Position numbers and translations under genes: made by a program. DNA of 38,675 bases from an uncultured Gammaproteobacteria bacterium (lineage in GTDB: Bacteria > Pseudomonadota > Gammaproteobacteria > Pseudomonadales > Pseudohongiellaceae): assembly GCA_903887045.1 (NCBI GenBank), contig CAISOD010000281.1, positions 1 to 38,675 of the forward strand, given 5' to 3'. Shown here piece after piece: positions 30,124-38,046 of this stretch. How positions within the stretch are numbered: position 1 is the first letter of the stretch; the number at the start of each line of letters is the position of its first letter. A model generated the notes under the pieces. It made no database searches, was not told where the DNA came from, and was given only the letters and a program-made list of their open reading frames with translations.

Positions 30124-31683
30124 ATGCAGCTGGTTCTCCCTCCCAACCATAACGAATCCTCGTTCGAAGCCGCTTTGCGCGCTTTCGCCGGCGTTGTCGG
30201 TGAACGCTGGGTATTCACCAGTGATCAGGATCGCGACACCTACGTCGATCACTATGGCTTTGATGTAAACGCGCATGTGGCGTCGGCCGCAGTCGCGCCC
30301 GCCAGTGCCGAAGAAGTCCAGGCAATCGTCAAACTCGCCAACGAGCACAAGTTGCCATTGTGGCCGATCAGTCGTGGCAAGAATTTCGGCTACGGCAGTG
30401 CGGCACCGGTAGTGAGTGGTTCGGTAGTGCTTGATATGTCGCGCATGAAGAAGATCTGGATGGATGTCGACAACGGCACTGTGCTGGTGGAGCCGGGTGT
30501 CGGCTTCTACGATCTGTTCGATTATGTCGAGCAAAACAACATCCCTTACTGGATATCACCCATCGGCAACAGTTGGGGCTCAGTGGCCGGCAACGCGCTG
30601 GATCGCGGGGTTGGCTACACGCCCTATGGCGATCACAGCGACCGTGTATGTGGTCTCGAAGTGGTGCTGCCCGATGGCGACCTGGTGCGTACCGGCATGG
30701 GCGCCATGAGCAACTCGGAAGCGTGGACGCTGCACCCCTATGGTTTCGGCCCGCATTGGGACCAGATGTTCATGCAGTCGAACTTCGGCATTGTCACCAA
30801 ACTCGGCATGTGGCTGATGCCAAAACCGGAGACCGTTGTCTCGCTCGACATGGAGCTCGACAAGAAGGAAGACCTCGGCTGGGCCATCGACACACTGGCG
30901 CCGATGCGGCGTAGTGGCCTGATCCAGCAGTCACCATCGATAGGCAACTGGCTGCGTGCCGCTGCTGTGCTGACCAAACGCACGGATTGGTATAACGGAG
31001 AAGGCGCGATACCGGAAGACGTGATTTCCGCAATCCGCCAGCGTTTCAATCTCGGTTGGTGGAGCATCAACCTGCGGATCTACGGGCCGGAGGAAATCAC
31101 CAACGCCACTGCCAACGTAGTGCAGAACACCTTTGCTGCCCGCACGCAGTATCCGATGCGCCGAGGACTCTGGCGTGAAGGCATGCCGCGTGAACAACAA
31201 CCTTTTGCAGGTATTCCCATCACGTTTCCGCTTGCCAATGCCGGCTGGCACGGCGGCCGCGGTGCCCATGTCGGCTTTTCGCCGGCATTGCCGCAGTCAG
31301 GAGACAAAGCGCTGGCGCAGTTCCAGCGTACCTTTGATCGCTACAATGAATTCGGCATGGACTACCACGGGTCGTTCGCGCTCGGCGAGCGCCACATCAC
31401 CAACGTCAATCAGGTGTTGTACGACCGCGACAACAAAGCCATGGTGGCGCAGGTCGACCAGTTCTTCCGTGCCCTGCTCAGCGATGCGAGTGTGCAGCGC
31501 TACGGCGAATATCGTGCCCACATCGAATACATGGATTTGATCGCCCAAAGCTACGACTTCAACAACGGTGCTTTGTGGCGGCTCAATGACAGATTGAAAA
31601 CTGCGCTCGATCCCAATGGCATTGTGGCGCCGGGCAAGAGTGGCATCTGGGGCAGCACGCCTCGTCGTGGAGGTGCCGTATGA
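30124..31683 (+). CDS. VAO/PCMH-family flavoprotein oxidoreductase (4-cresol dehydrogenase or eugenol hydroxylase like)
   Basis: A 519-residue FAD enzyme that would oxidise a para-alkylphenol or related benzylic substrate and pass electrons to the cytochrome c encoded next. Family stretches are LPLWPISRGKNFGYGSAAP, VSGSVVLDMSRMKKIW, DRGVGYTPYGDHSDRVCGLE and LDPNGIVAPGKSGIWGS. Judged against the fungal vanillyl-alcohol oxidase sequence from memory, His 382 in GAHVGFSP matches the His that covalently holds FAD (a Tyr in PchF). Tyr 90, Tyr 463 and Arg 464 match substrate-phenolate residues. The segment aligned with VAO Asp170 reads SPIGNSWGS, so that catalytic Asp seems absent. No signal peptide is evident at the N-terminus. 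The stop overlaps the cytochrome start (ATGA). Confidence 0.85.
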   Translation: MQLVLPPNHNESSFEAALRAFAGVVGERWVFTSDQDRDTYVDHYGFDVNAHVASAAVAPASAEEVQAIVKLANEHKLPLWPISRGKNFGYGSAAPVVSGSVVLDMSRMKKIWMDVDNGTVLVEPGVGFYDLFDYVEQNNIPYWISPIGNSWGSVAGNALDRGVGYTPYGDHSDRVCGLEVVLPDGDLVRTGMGAMSNSEAWTLHPYGFGPHWDQMFMQSNFGIVTKLGMWLMPKPETVVSLDMELDKKEDLGWAIDTLAPMRRSGLIQQSPSIGNWLRAAAVLTKRTDWYNGEGAIPEDVISAIRQRFNLGWWSINLRIYGPEEITNATANVVQNTFAARTQYPMRRGLWREGMPREQQPFAGIPITFPLANAGWHGGRGAHVGFSPALPQSGDKALAQFQRTFDRYNEFGMDYHGSFALGERHITNVNQVLYDRDNKAMVAQVDQFFRALLSDASVQRYGEYRAHIEYMDLIAQSYDFNNGALWRLNDRLKTALDPNGIVAPGKSGIWGSTPRRGGAV

Positions 31684-32057
31684 ATCAGCTCATGGCCTGC
31701 GAGAAGCAGAGGCCCCTCCAACAATTTCGGAAGATTCTTCTTGCCGGTCTTTTGATTGCCTCAATTCCTGCCCACGCCCAGGAAAAGTCCGGGTGGATCG
31801 ATCTTGAAAAGCAGGACAGCGCTGCGCTGTTCGGTGAGAAATGCGGCATGTGTCACAAGGCAGGCGGCATGGGCACGACTATCCTCAGTCGGCGCCTGCA
31901 GGGTGAGCAAGCGCTGCTGGAAAACCGCCTTGACCTGAAAGCTGAATACATCACTGCCGTCGTGCGGGGAGGCTTTGGTGTGATGTATCCAATCAGCCGT
32001 GGCGAAGTGAGCGACGAACAACTGGTCAAGATCCAACAACATCTGGTGAAGGAGTAG
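31680..32057 (+). CDS. Small c-type cytochrome, electron acceptor of the flavoprotein
   Basis: A 125-residue periplasmic monohaem cytochrome c. A signal peptide (ILLAGLLIASIPAHA, cleavage before QEK) is followed by the haem site CGMCH at 55-59; the sixth ligand is probably the Met of VMYPISRG. Its size and its overlap with the VAO-type gene resemble PchC, the cytochrome subunit of 4-cresol dehydrogenase, and the cytochrome of eugenol hydroxylase. The n-region is long if the first ATG (31680) is used; the second ATG, four codons later, would still leave a complete signal peptide. Confidence 0.85.
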   Translation: MNQLMACEKQRPLQQFRKILLAGLLIASIPAHAQEKSGWIDLEKQDSAALFGEKCGMCHKAGGMGTTILSRRLQGEQALLENRLDLKAEYITAVVRGGFGVMYPISRGEVSDEQLVKIQQHLVKE

Positions 32058-32062
32058 CGGTC

Positions 32063-32446
32063 ATGATGGATGATGTGTTGTCGCTGCAGCGGCGCGGGTT
32101 TCTGCAGGCTGGTGCGTTAGTGCTTTCCACCGTCGCGCCGGGGGGCGCTATGGCGGACAAGTCCGCAGGTGGTTCGGTCGTGGTGTATCGCGCGGATGAT
32201 GCGGCGAGTGTTGCCTTTGCGGCGGCGATGCGGGCGCAAGCTGTGCCGACATTCGCGCTGGGCGACGATGTGGTGCGGCAGTGGCGTGATGAGTTGCAGG
32301 CGCTGGTGGTAGGGCAGGGCTACAGAATGATGGGACGGACGGGTTATGCCGACTGGTTCATGCTGCGCGGCCTCGCTGCAGAGCACCGCATTTTTCCGCA
32401 GCTCGAACAGCAACCGGGACCACACAGTTTCGATTGGGTTATCTAG
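32063..32446 (+). CDS. Tat-exported small protein of unknown function
   Basis: 127 residues starting 5 bp after the cytochrome stop, with GGAG before the ATG. The N-terminus LQRRGFLQAGALVLSTVAPG looks like a twin-arginine signal with cleavage after AMA. The mature part (about 95 residues) has VVYRADDAASVAFAAAMRAQ, GDDVVRQWRDELQALV and GRTGYADWFMLRGLAAEHR; I do not recognise a family. Tat export suggests folding before export or co-export with a cofactor protein. Its place inside the flavoprotein-cytochrome operon suggests a periplasmic accessory role. Confidence 0.65.
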   Translation: MMDDVLSLQRRGFLQAGALVLSTVAPGGAMADKSAGGSVVVYRADDAASVAFAAAMRAQAVPTFALGDDVVRQWRDELQALVVGQGYRMMGRTGYADWFMLRGLAAEHRIFPQLEQQPGPHSFDWVI

Positions 32447-32476
32447 CAGCGCTTGCTGCTTTCATGTGGAGTGGAT

Positions 32477-33178
32477 ATGGCGATTAACAACAAAAAAAAC
32501 AACAAGAACATCAATGACAAGAGCGGCGACGCCGACAGCAGCCACCTCAATCGTCGTGACTTCCTCGGCGATATGACGGCACTCGGCGCGGCGGCGCTGA
32601 CCTTGTCGGCCATTGCCGCACCCGCAACGGCGGCGGAATCTCCTGCCGCTGCCGCACCCGCCGTACTCACCAGCCCCTTCGACGATGTCTCCGGCTTTGA
32701 AAATCCCAAGCTGGAATTTGTGTTCGAGATTGATCTCAATTTCACCCGCACCCAGAACATCAACAACATGCCCACCGGCGCCGGCCGTGGTGCGGTTTAT
32801 CTCGACAGCGGCACCATCAAGGGTCCACGCCTCAACGGCAAGGCAGTACCCAACAGCGGTGGCGACTACGCCTTGTTCCGCCCCGATGATGTGCTGAGTT
32901 TCGATGCCCGCTATATGCTGGAGGAAGATGACGGCACGCTGATCATGATCTACAACCGTGGTTATCTGTGGGGCCGTTACAGCGACACCATGGTGAAAAT
33001 CCGCGCGTGGATTTTCGAGAATGGTCCGGTGGTGCCGGACACCGATTACTATCTGCGGGCCTTTCCCACCTTCGAAGTCGAGAAAGGCAAACATGACTGG
33101 CTGATGCGCCATGTCATTGTCGGCGTCGGCAAACGCAAGGAAGCGGGTAATATAGTGCGCTATTACGCTTTGCTTTGA
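32477..33178 (+). CDS. Tat-exported DUF3237-family protein
   Basis: 233 residues from the ATG at 32477 (GGAG upstream). After a polar Asn/Lys-rich start comes a twin-arginine signal (HLNRRDFLGDMTALGAAALT) and an Ala-rich linker. The mature part follows the DUF3237 pattern: FENPKLEFVFEIDLNFTRTQ, GRGAVYLDSGTIKGPRLNGK, YALFRPDDVLSFDARYMLEE, DDGTLIMIYNRGYLWG and WLMRHVIVGVGKR. The family forms a small beta barrel of unknown function and is often near aromatic-compound degradation genes. It is part of the flavoprotein-cytochrome cluster. Confidence 0.8.
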   Translation: MAINNKKNNKNINDKSGDADSSHLNRRDFLGDMTALGAAALTLSAIAAPATAAESPAAAAPAVLTSPFDDVSGFENPKLEFVFEIDLNFTRTQNINNMPTGAGRGAVYLDSGTIKGPRLNGKAVPNSGGDYALFRPDDVLSFDARYMLEEDDGTLIMIYNRGYLWGRYSDTMVKIRAWIFENGPVVPDTDYYLRAFPTFEVEKGKHDWLMRHVIVGVGKRKEAGNIVRYYALL

Positions 33179-33203
33179 CTGTTACAGGCTCGTAGAAAAG
33201 ATC

Positions 33204-34100
33204 ATGCCGAAATACTGGTTTTTTACCTTGCTGTTCGCCCGGGCAGCACTGGCACAGGACACTGTGTCGACTCCGCTTCCTGCCGATGAGGTGGAAGATG
33301 AAATACTCATTACCGGTGAGCGCTATGATCCGGGCCGTATAAAGATCATGCTCGATTTCGTCAACGAACTTGGCGACCCGGTGAATCGCGATACCGGCTT
33401 TGCAAGGTTGGACCACCCGGCATGTTTCCGCATTCACAACGCCAGCAGTGCAGTGACTGACTACCTGCTGAAACGCCTTGCTGCCGCGGCACTGGAAACC
33501 GGTATGCAAGCACCGTCTGCAACCTGCAAACCCAACGTCGACATCATCATGAGTGACGACGGCAAGCTTACCGCCACCAACATGGTGGAGAATCGCAGGA
33601 GCTTCTTCAAACCCTTCGGCAATGCCGAAGGCACTACCCAGGACAGTCACGCACTCAGTGAATTCAGATCGTCGAGCGCACCGGTGCGCTGGTGGCAGAT
33701 CACGGTGCCGATTGATCGCGCCGGCAATCCGGTGGTGCCCTCTCCGAATCCAGGCGAACCGCCGTATGTCGCAGCCACCAACTCGCACCTTTCCAGTGGT
33801 TTGCGTGATCAGTTGCTGGGCACCTTGATCATCGTCGACATCAACAAGCTTGGTGAGGCTACCTGGGATCAACTGGCCGACTATCTCGCCATGGTGGCAT
33901 TGGTGCAGGTAGATCCCCACGCCTCACTGACCGGCTTCGATTCCATACTCAACCTGTTCAGTGGCAACACTGCGCCAGCGGCACTCACCGAGTGGGACAA
34001 AGCCTACCTGCAATCGCTGTACAGCATGAATCTCTACATGCTGCCGCATGTGCAGAAGGCCCAACTGGCGAACAAGTTGATGCGAACGCTCGATAAATGA
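33204..34100 (+). CDS. Exported protein of unknown family (paralogue 1 of 2)
   Basis: 298 residues with a short signal peptide (MPKYWFFTLLFARAALA, cleavage before QDT). After an acidic stretch the mature part reads MLDFVNELGDPVNRDTGFAR, HPACFRIHNASSAVTDYLLK, NVDIIMSDDGKL, VRWWQITVPIDRAG and WDQLADYLAMVALVQVDPHA. The same landmarks, in the same order and spacing, appear in the protein at 35479-36390. Two Cys (in HPACFRI and ATCKPNV) are shared and may form a disulfide. I do not recognise the family. The stop overlaps the methyltransferase start (ATGA). Confidence 0.75.
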   Translation: MPKYWFFTLLFARAALAQDTVSTPLPADEVEDEILITGERYDPGRIKIMLDFVNELGDPVNRDTGFARLDHPACFRIHNASSAVTDYLLKRLAAAALETGMQAPSATCKPNVDIIMSDDGKLTATNMVENRRSFFKPFGNAEGTTQDSHALSEFRSSSAPVRWWQITVPIDRAGNPVVPSPNPGEPPYVAATNSHLSSGLRDQLLGTLIIVDINKLGEATWDQLADYLAMVALVQVDPHASLTGFDSILNLFSGNTAPAALTEWDKAYLQSLYSMNLYMLPHVQKAQLANKLMRTLDK

Positions 34101-35341
34101 TGTCGTCTCCCCCGCTTGCCGCCAACACCAAACCACAATCTCCCGGCCCTGAGCCACTGCAGCGTTTCCTGCATCAACTGGAAGCCGCGCTGGCAGCAGG
34201 GAATTTCGTAAAGCTGGTGTTGGGCAAACCAGGAAAGTCATCAGAAGACAGCTTGCTTGAGCGGGTGGTGGCGCGCCCGGTAAGCATCAAGGGTGAGCCG
34301 CTCATCAGTCTGGTCTGGCACTATCAATCCCGCAATATCACCAATAACCATGTGCCGCATGAACTTGTGGCCTTGCTGCACGACTGGCTGGGGCAGCGCT
34401 TTTTGCATGCCCATCTGCAGACCACTGGCGAAGAATGGCAACTGTCCTACACGCGCAAAGGCAAAGCTGATCTGCGTATCGGCAAGCTGGCTGCGCAGGC
34501 ACCACCGCCAGAGATTGGCCATGACCGCGCCAAACAGCGCCATTGCAGAATCGACCTGCCGTTCTGGGATGATCTCGGTCTGACGCATGAGGTAAAAGGT
34601 GAGCGCCTGCTGGTGCCGGCGCTGTCGCGCAAGTGGAAGCAGATCAACAAGTTCATTGAGGTGTTTGCTGCCGCATTGAAGAATTCTTCGTTGGATGGCA
34701 GTGCCACCGTAAGGGTTGCGGACTTCGGTTCAGGCAAGGGCTACCTGACATTTGCCATGTACGATTGGCTGCGTACGCAAGGCAAAACAGCGCATGTCAC
34801 CGGCATTGAACTGCGTACTGACATGGTCGCCCTGTGCAATGGTTCGGCTCTGCGCCATGGCCTGCATGGCCTGGCCTTCGAGCAGGGTGATCTGCGCAGT
34901 TACACGCCGGAAAAGCTCGACGTGATGGTCGCCCTGCATGCCTGCGATATCGCGACTGACCACGCCATTCATCTCGGCCTGCGTGCAGGCGCTGCCATCA
35001 TCATGTGTTCGCCCTGTTGCCACAAACAACTGCGGCAGCAGTTGGCAAGTCCTCCTGTGTTGCGTCCGCTGCTACAGCATGGTGTGCATATGGGCCAGGA
35101 GGCCGAAATGGTGACCGACGGTTTGCGCGCTTTGCTGCTGGAAGCGGAAGGCTACGACACCCAGGTGTTCGAGTTTGTGTCGTTGGAGCACACCAGCAAG
35201 AACAAGATGCTGTTGGCTGTGAAGCGCCCACAACCACTCACTGCGGCGCGACGCTCTGAACTGTTACAGCAGATCGCCGGCATCAAACAGTTCTACGGCA
35301 TCCGTCAGCAGGAACTGGAAACACTGCTCGCTTCTGCCTGA
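34097..35341 (+). CDS. SAM-dependent methyltransferase (Methyltransf_32-like)
   Basis: A 414-residue cytoplasmic protein. The N-terminal 170 residues have no motif I know (LISLVWHYQSRNITNNHVPH; WQLSYTRKGKADLRIG). The C-terminal half is a class I SAM methyltransferase: VRVADFGSGKGYLTFAMYDW (SAM loop, about residue 210), VTGIELRTDMVALCN, LDVMVALHACDIATDHAIHL and MCSPCCHKQLRQQL. HACD and PCCHK are the marks of the group that includes eukaryotic GSTCD and METTL25-like proteins. The substrate is unknown; rRNA or protein is possible. ATG at 34097 or 34100, overlapping the previous stop. It sits between two paralogous exported-protein genes. Confidence 0.82.
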   Translation: MMSSPPLAANTKPQSPGPEPLQRFLHQLEAALAAGNFVKLVLGKPGKSSEDSLLERVVARPVSIKGEPLISLVWHYQSRNITNNHVPHELVALLHDWLGQRFLHAHLQTTGEEWQLSYTRKGKADLRIGKLAAQAPPPEIGHDRAKQRHCRIDLPFWDDLGLTHEVKGERLLVPALSRKWKQINKFIEVFAAALKNSSLDGSATVRVADFGSGKGYLTFAMYDWLRTQGKTAHVTGIELRTDMVALCNGSALRHGLHGLAFEQGDLRSYTPEKLDVMVALHACDIATDHAIHLGLRAGAAIIMCSPCCHKQLRQQLASPPVLRPLLQHGVHMGQEAEMVTDGLRALLLEAEGYDTQVFEFVSLEHTSKNKMLLAVKRPQPLTAARRSELLQQIAGIKQFYGIRQQELETLLASA

Positions 35342-35386
35342 CACCGCCCGCACATCCACCCGGCATTGGGTTGCCACAGAAAAATT

Positions 35387-35416
35387 TTGGCGGGATTCCG
35401 CCGCGCCCGCTATAAC
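35387..35416 (+). promoter_or_regulatory. Candidate promoter of the second exported paralogue
   Basis: TTGGCG (35387-35392) and TATAAC (35411-35416) are 18 bp apart. Transcription from about 35423 would place a perfect 6-bp hairpin (ACCGGC, AGAT, GCCGGT at 35426-35441) at the very 5' end of the transcript. The ATG follows at 35479. Confidence 0.5.
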
Positions 35417-35478
35417 AGGGCAGGTACCGGCAGATGCCGGTGCTGGAATGCCTACCCTCACTATGGAGCTCACTTCGC

Positions 35479-36390
35479 ATGGATACGCAAACTTCCTTCT
35501 CTACCCACCGTTCTGGCAAATCCCGCTGGCTGGCGCTGTTGGCGCTGGTGCTGGCGCCCACTGCCTTTGCTGCCGAGGCAAAGGAACCACCATCGTTCGA
35601 CCGCACACTTGGCTTCATCAACGAACTCAGCGATCCCGTCGGCAGTGGTTTCGGCCTGGCGCGTATGGAGTCATCGGTATGTTTTCGTGTGCACAACGCG
35701 CCGGCTGACATGAGCGACTACCTGCAGCAGCGCATGGCAAAGACCGCCGCAGTAACTGGCCTTGCCGTGCAGCAGCCAGGCTGTGTGCCGAATGTCGACG
35801 TGGTATTCACCGACGACGCCAAAGCCTCGGCGCGCTACTTCATCCGCGAAAAGAACCAATTGCTGCGCCCCTTTGGCAATGTCGCCGGTACTACCCAGGG
35901 AGCGCAGGCCTTGCATGACTTTGCACGGCTGGATGCGCCGGTGCGCTGGTGGCAAACCACGGTGCAAGTCGATTGGAACGGTGACGTTGCCATGAACCTG
36001 CCGCATGGCAACAGCCTGGTTCCGGTGGCTGGCGGAACCTCGCATCTGGCCCAGGGCATACGTGACCGCTTGTTGGGCAGCCTGATCCTGGTTGAGATCG
36101 GCAAGCTCGGTGATACCAGTTGGGACCAGTTGGCCGACTACCTCGCCATGGTGGCGCTGGTGCAGGTGAATCCGCAGGCACGGCTGGCTGGCTACGACAG
36201 CATCCTCAAGCTGTTTGATTTTGGGGCTGCACCGCAGTCACTCACCGCGTGGGACACCGCTTACCTAAGCTCGCTATACAGCATCAACCGCCACTTGTAT
36301 CCGCACGCCCAGCAAGGCCAGCTGGCCGACTTGATGCGGCGCAGCCTGCAACAGCCGCAGGTGCCGCAGTTGGCAGTGAATCCGAAGTAA
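35479..36390 (+). CDS. Exported protein of unknown family (paralogue 2 of 2)
   Basis: 303 residues from the ATG at 35479, with a signal peptide (SRWLALLALVLAPTAFA, cleavage near AEA). The mature part parallels the protein at 33204-34100: TLGFINELSDPVGSGFGLAR, SSVCFRVHNAPADMSDYLQQ, GCVPNVDVVFTDDAKA, PVRWWQTTVQVDWNG, LRDRLLGS-like IRDRLLGSLILVEIGKLGD and WDQLADYLAMVALVQVNPQA. The shared Cys pair is kept. Unlike paralogue 1 it lacks the acidic EVEDEILITGERYDPG segment after the signal peptide. It appears to have its own promoter at 35387-35416. Confidence 0.75.
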   Translation: MDTQTSFSTHRSGKSRWLALLALVLAPTAFAAEAKEPPSFDRTLGFINELSDPVGSGFGLARMESSVCFRVHNAPADMSDYLQQRMAKTAAVTGLAVQQPGCVPNVDVVFTDDAKASARYFIREKNQLLRPFGNVAGTTQGAQALHDFARLDAPVRWWQTTVQVDWNGDVAMNLPHGNSLVPVAGGTSHLAQGIRDRLLGSLILVEIGKLGDTSWDQLADYLAMVALVQVNPQARLAGYDSILKLFDFGAAPQSLTAWDTAYLSSLYSINRHLYPHAQQGQLADLMRRSLQQPQVPQLAVNPK

Positions 36391-36435
36391 GGTATTGATG
36401 TGCCGCGTTGGTTTGGCGAGTAAAGTGAGGCCATT

Positions 36436-36684
36436 GTGATATCGACAATATCATCCAAAGGACAGGTGACTTTGGGAAATGAAGTCCTGCGGCATCTCGG
36501 TCTCGCGCCGGGCGACAGGGTAGTGCTGGAACTGTTGCCCGGTCATTGTTGCAAGCTGCAGGCAGCACGTGCCGAAGGCAGCATCAACAGCTTTATTGGC
36601 CTGCTCGCTGGTCACAGCAAGCAGGCGGCTACGCTGGATGAAATCAAGGCGTCTACAGCGAATGCTTGGGCGGGCAAGCTATGA
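36436..36684 (+). CDS. AbrB/SpoVT-type antitoxin (VapB-like)
   Basis: An 82-residue DNA-binding antitoxin. The swapped-hairpin domain MISTISSKGQVTLGNEVLRH, LGLAPGDRVVLELLPG is typical, although IPKE in the usual core is replaced by LGNE. The C-terminal part (GSINSFIGLLAGHSKQ, LDEIKASTANAWAGKL) is the toxin-binding tail of VapB-like antitoxins. It starts at a GTG with GAGG upstream. The stop overlaps an ATG (ATGA at 36681), the usual coupling to a VapC toxin gene, but the toxin is broken. Confidence 0.82.
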   Translation: MISTISSKGQVTLGNEVLRHLGLAPGDRVVLELLPGHCCKLQAARAEGSINSFIGLLAGHSKQAATLDEIKASTANAWAGKL

Positions 36685-36832
36685 ACGGACGGTTGCTGTC
36701 AATGTGCAAGCAGACAGTCCCGCCGTAGCGGCGGGACTGGCCTTGATGGAAGCCAGTGGCGATTTTGCTGATGGCATCATCGCCGACAAGGGGCCTGGCT
36801 CAGCGCGGCATGCTTGTCATTTTTCTACCGAC
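36681..36832 (+). pseudogene. Remnant of a VapC (PIN-domain) toxin gene
   Basis: The ATG at 36681 overlaps the antitoxin stop but runs only about 16 codons (MNGRLLSMCKQTVPP) before a stop, without the N-terminal DTN motif of VapC. In another frame (from 36692) the sequence reads VAVNVQADSPAVAAGLALME then ASGDFADGIIADKG, which is the C-terminal half of a PIN domain with its GDFADxxIA acidic motif. The first 80 or so residues are missing and the frame is broken, so no functional toxin can be made. The 3' end overlaps the convergent hydrolase gene. Confidence 0.7.
36716..36738. repeat. Perfect 10-bp inverted repeat inside the toxin remnant
   Basis: AGTCCCGCCG, TAG, CGGCGGGACT: 10-bp arms with a 3-nt spacer. 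It coincides with the codons for DSPAVAAG in the PIN remnant. No U-run follows. It may be chance in GC-rich coding sequence or part of the event that disrupted the toxin. Confidence 0.55.
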
Positions 36833-37893
36833 TCAATCCACTCAATCATCAGTTTCGCAATGTCACCGTTGTTGCGGTCTTCATTCATGAAGTGGCCGTT
36901 GCCGGTAATGCCGTGTTCTTCCAGCTTGAACAGGGTGGCGTTGCCGCCGGCCTGGTTGAGGAAGTTCAGCGTGCAGTGGTAGTTGGGCGTGAACATGCGG
37001 CTTTCAGGCGCGAGGATGCCCATCACCGGGATGTTTTTGAACGCAGGCAGCATGCGCACGCTGCCTGCTGGCTGCATGTCGCAGTCAGTTTTGCCGGCTT
37101 CAGTGGCAGCCACTTTTTCAGTGACGGGTTTTTCACCTTCCTTCAGTGCCGGCTCCCAGGTCAGCGGTAGATTGGTGAAGCCACCGGCAGCTTCGATGGC
37201 GACCAGTGCTTTCACTTTGTCAGGACGCGCATCGACCGACAACCAGCCGGAAGGACCACCGGCGCTGTGGGTGATGACGATGGCCGGGCCCACCTTGTCG
37301 AGCAGCTCGGCAAAGTTTTCTTTCAGCATGACGCTGTCTACCGTCGGGCCGGGTTCGGAGCTGGCAACGTGTTGCAACAGCGCCGGGTCGGTCGGGTCGG
37401 TGGCATCGCCGGGCCATTGGGTGGCTTTTGCCAGTACACCCATGAAGCCGGAGGCGGGTGGCTCAGCCAGTGCACCGTTGCCGTAAGCGGTGTTGTTGGG
37501 TGAGCGGCCGTGGGCCGGGCGGTCGACGTAGTACACGTCAAAGCCGGCTGCTACGAAGTAATCCAGCCAGCCGTCGCGGCCATCGGGGGTTCCCATGTAG
37601 TCAGTTGCCTGACCACCGCCACCATGCACAAGGATAAGCGGGTAGGGATGCTTGCGGTCTTCGACCAGCTGGAAGCCCACATGCATCTGGCCGTAAACAG
37701 ACACCTGCTTGCCGGCAGCAAAGGGACCGCCATTCGGATTGGCGGGCACGTCCTTGCTGCGCACACCGACCCAGAAAAATCCCTGGTCGCGTAGATGAAT
37801 GGAACCGGCTTCGCCGCCGGCCTGCACGCAGGTGCTGCCAAGAGCTGCAAAGCTGATGACGGCAACAAGTTTGGAAAAACGTTGGGTAAACAT
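36817..37893 (-). CDS. Secreted alpha/beta-hydrolase (esterase-like)
   Basis: 358 residues with a signal peptide (LVAVISFAALGSTCVQA, cleavage before GGE). The oxyanion motif is LILVHGGGGQATDYM, the nucleophile elbow THSAGG has Ser 210, and the catalytic His is probably in NGHFMNED near the C-terminus. DVYYVDRPAHGRSP is the conserved strand-turn of the fold. FFWVGVRSKDVPANPNGGPF near the start is shared by a group of secreted hydrolases with unknown substrates. The design resembles the hydrolase at 6378-7496, with low similarity by eye. It converges on the vapBC remnant. Confidence 0.8.
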   Translation of the reverse strand: MFTQRFSKLVAVISFAALGSTCVQAGGEAGSIHLRDQGFFWVGVRSKDVPANPNGGPFAAGKQVSVYGQMHVGFQLVEDRKHPYPLILVHGGGGQATDYMGTPDGRDGWLDYFVAAGFDVYYVDRPAHGRSPNNTAYGNGALAEPPASGFMGVLAKATQWPGDATDPTDPALLQHVASSEPGPTVDSVMLKENFAELLDKVGPAIVITHSAGGPSGWLSVDARPDKVKALVAIEAAGGFTNLPLTWEPALKEGEKPVTEKVAATEAGKTDCDMQPAGSVRMLPAFKNIPVMGILAPESRMFTPNYHCTLNFLNQAGGNATLFKLEEHGITGNGHFMNEDRNNGDIAKLMIEWIESVEK

Positions 37894-38021
37894 GGCGAGG
37901 TAAGCCCCTCTGGGTTGGTTTTATTGGGGTGGCTGCGACGTCATTTGCGGAGCCGGGGAAAGCCTATCACACCTTCTTTGCCCTGCAGGCACCATCAGAT
38001 GCCAAGCAACCGAAGCGTTGG

Positions 38022-38041
38022 ATTCCCGCTTGCGCGGGAAT
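38022..38041. repeat. REP-like palindrome (ATTCCCGC ... GCGGGAAT)
   Basis: ATTCCCGC, TTGC, GCGGGAAT: an 8-bp perfect palindrome, flanked by TTGG and GACGA. Elements with this core, often inside GTCATTCCCGCG...GCGGGAATCC, are scattered in many proteobacterial genomes as extragenic repeats (Neisseria dRS3 has a similar core). It sits just after the stop of the PepSY gene and upstream of the hydrolase gene on the same strand. Confidence 0.65.
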
Positions 38042-38046
38042 GACGA

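Noticed and set aside
29931-30152. 73-codon frame between the lipoprotein and flavoprotein genes
   Set aside because: Overlaps both genes in another frame and has no ribosome-binding site; the gap more likely holds a promoter.
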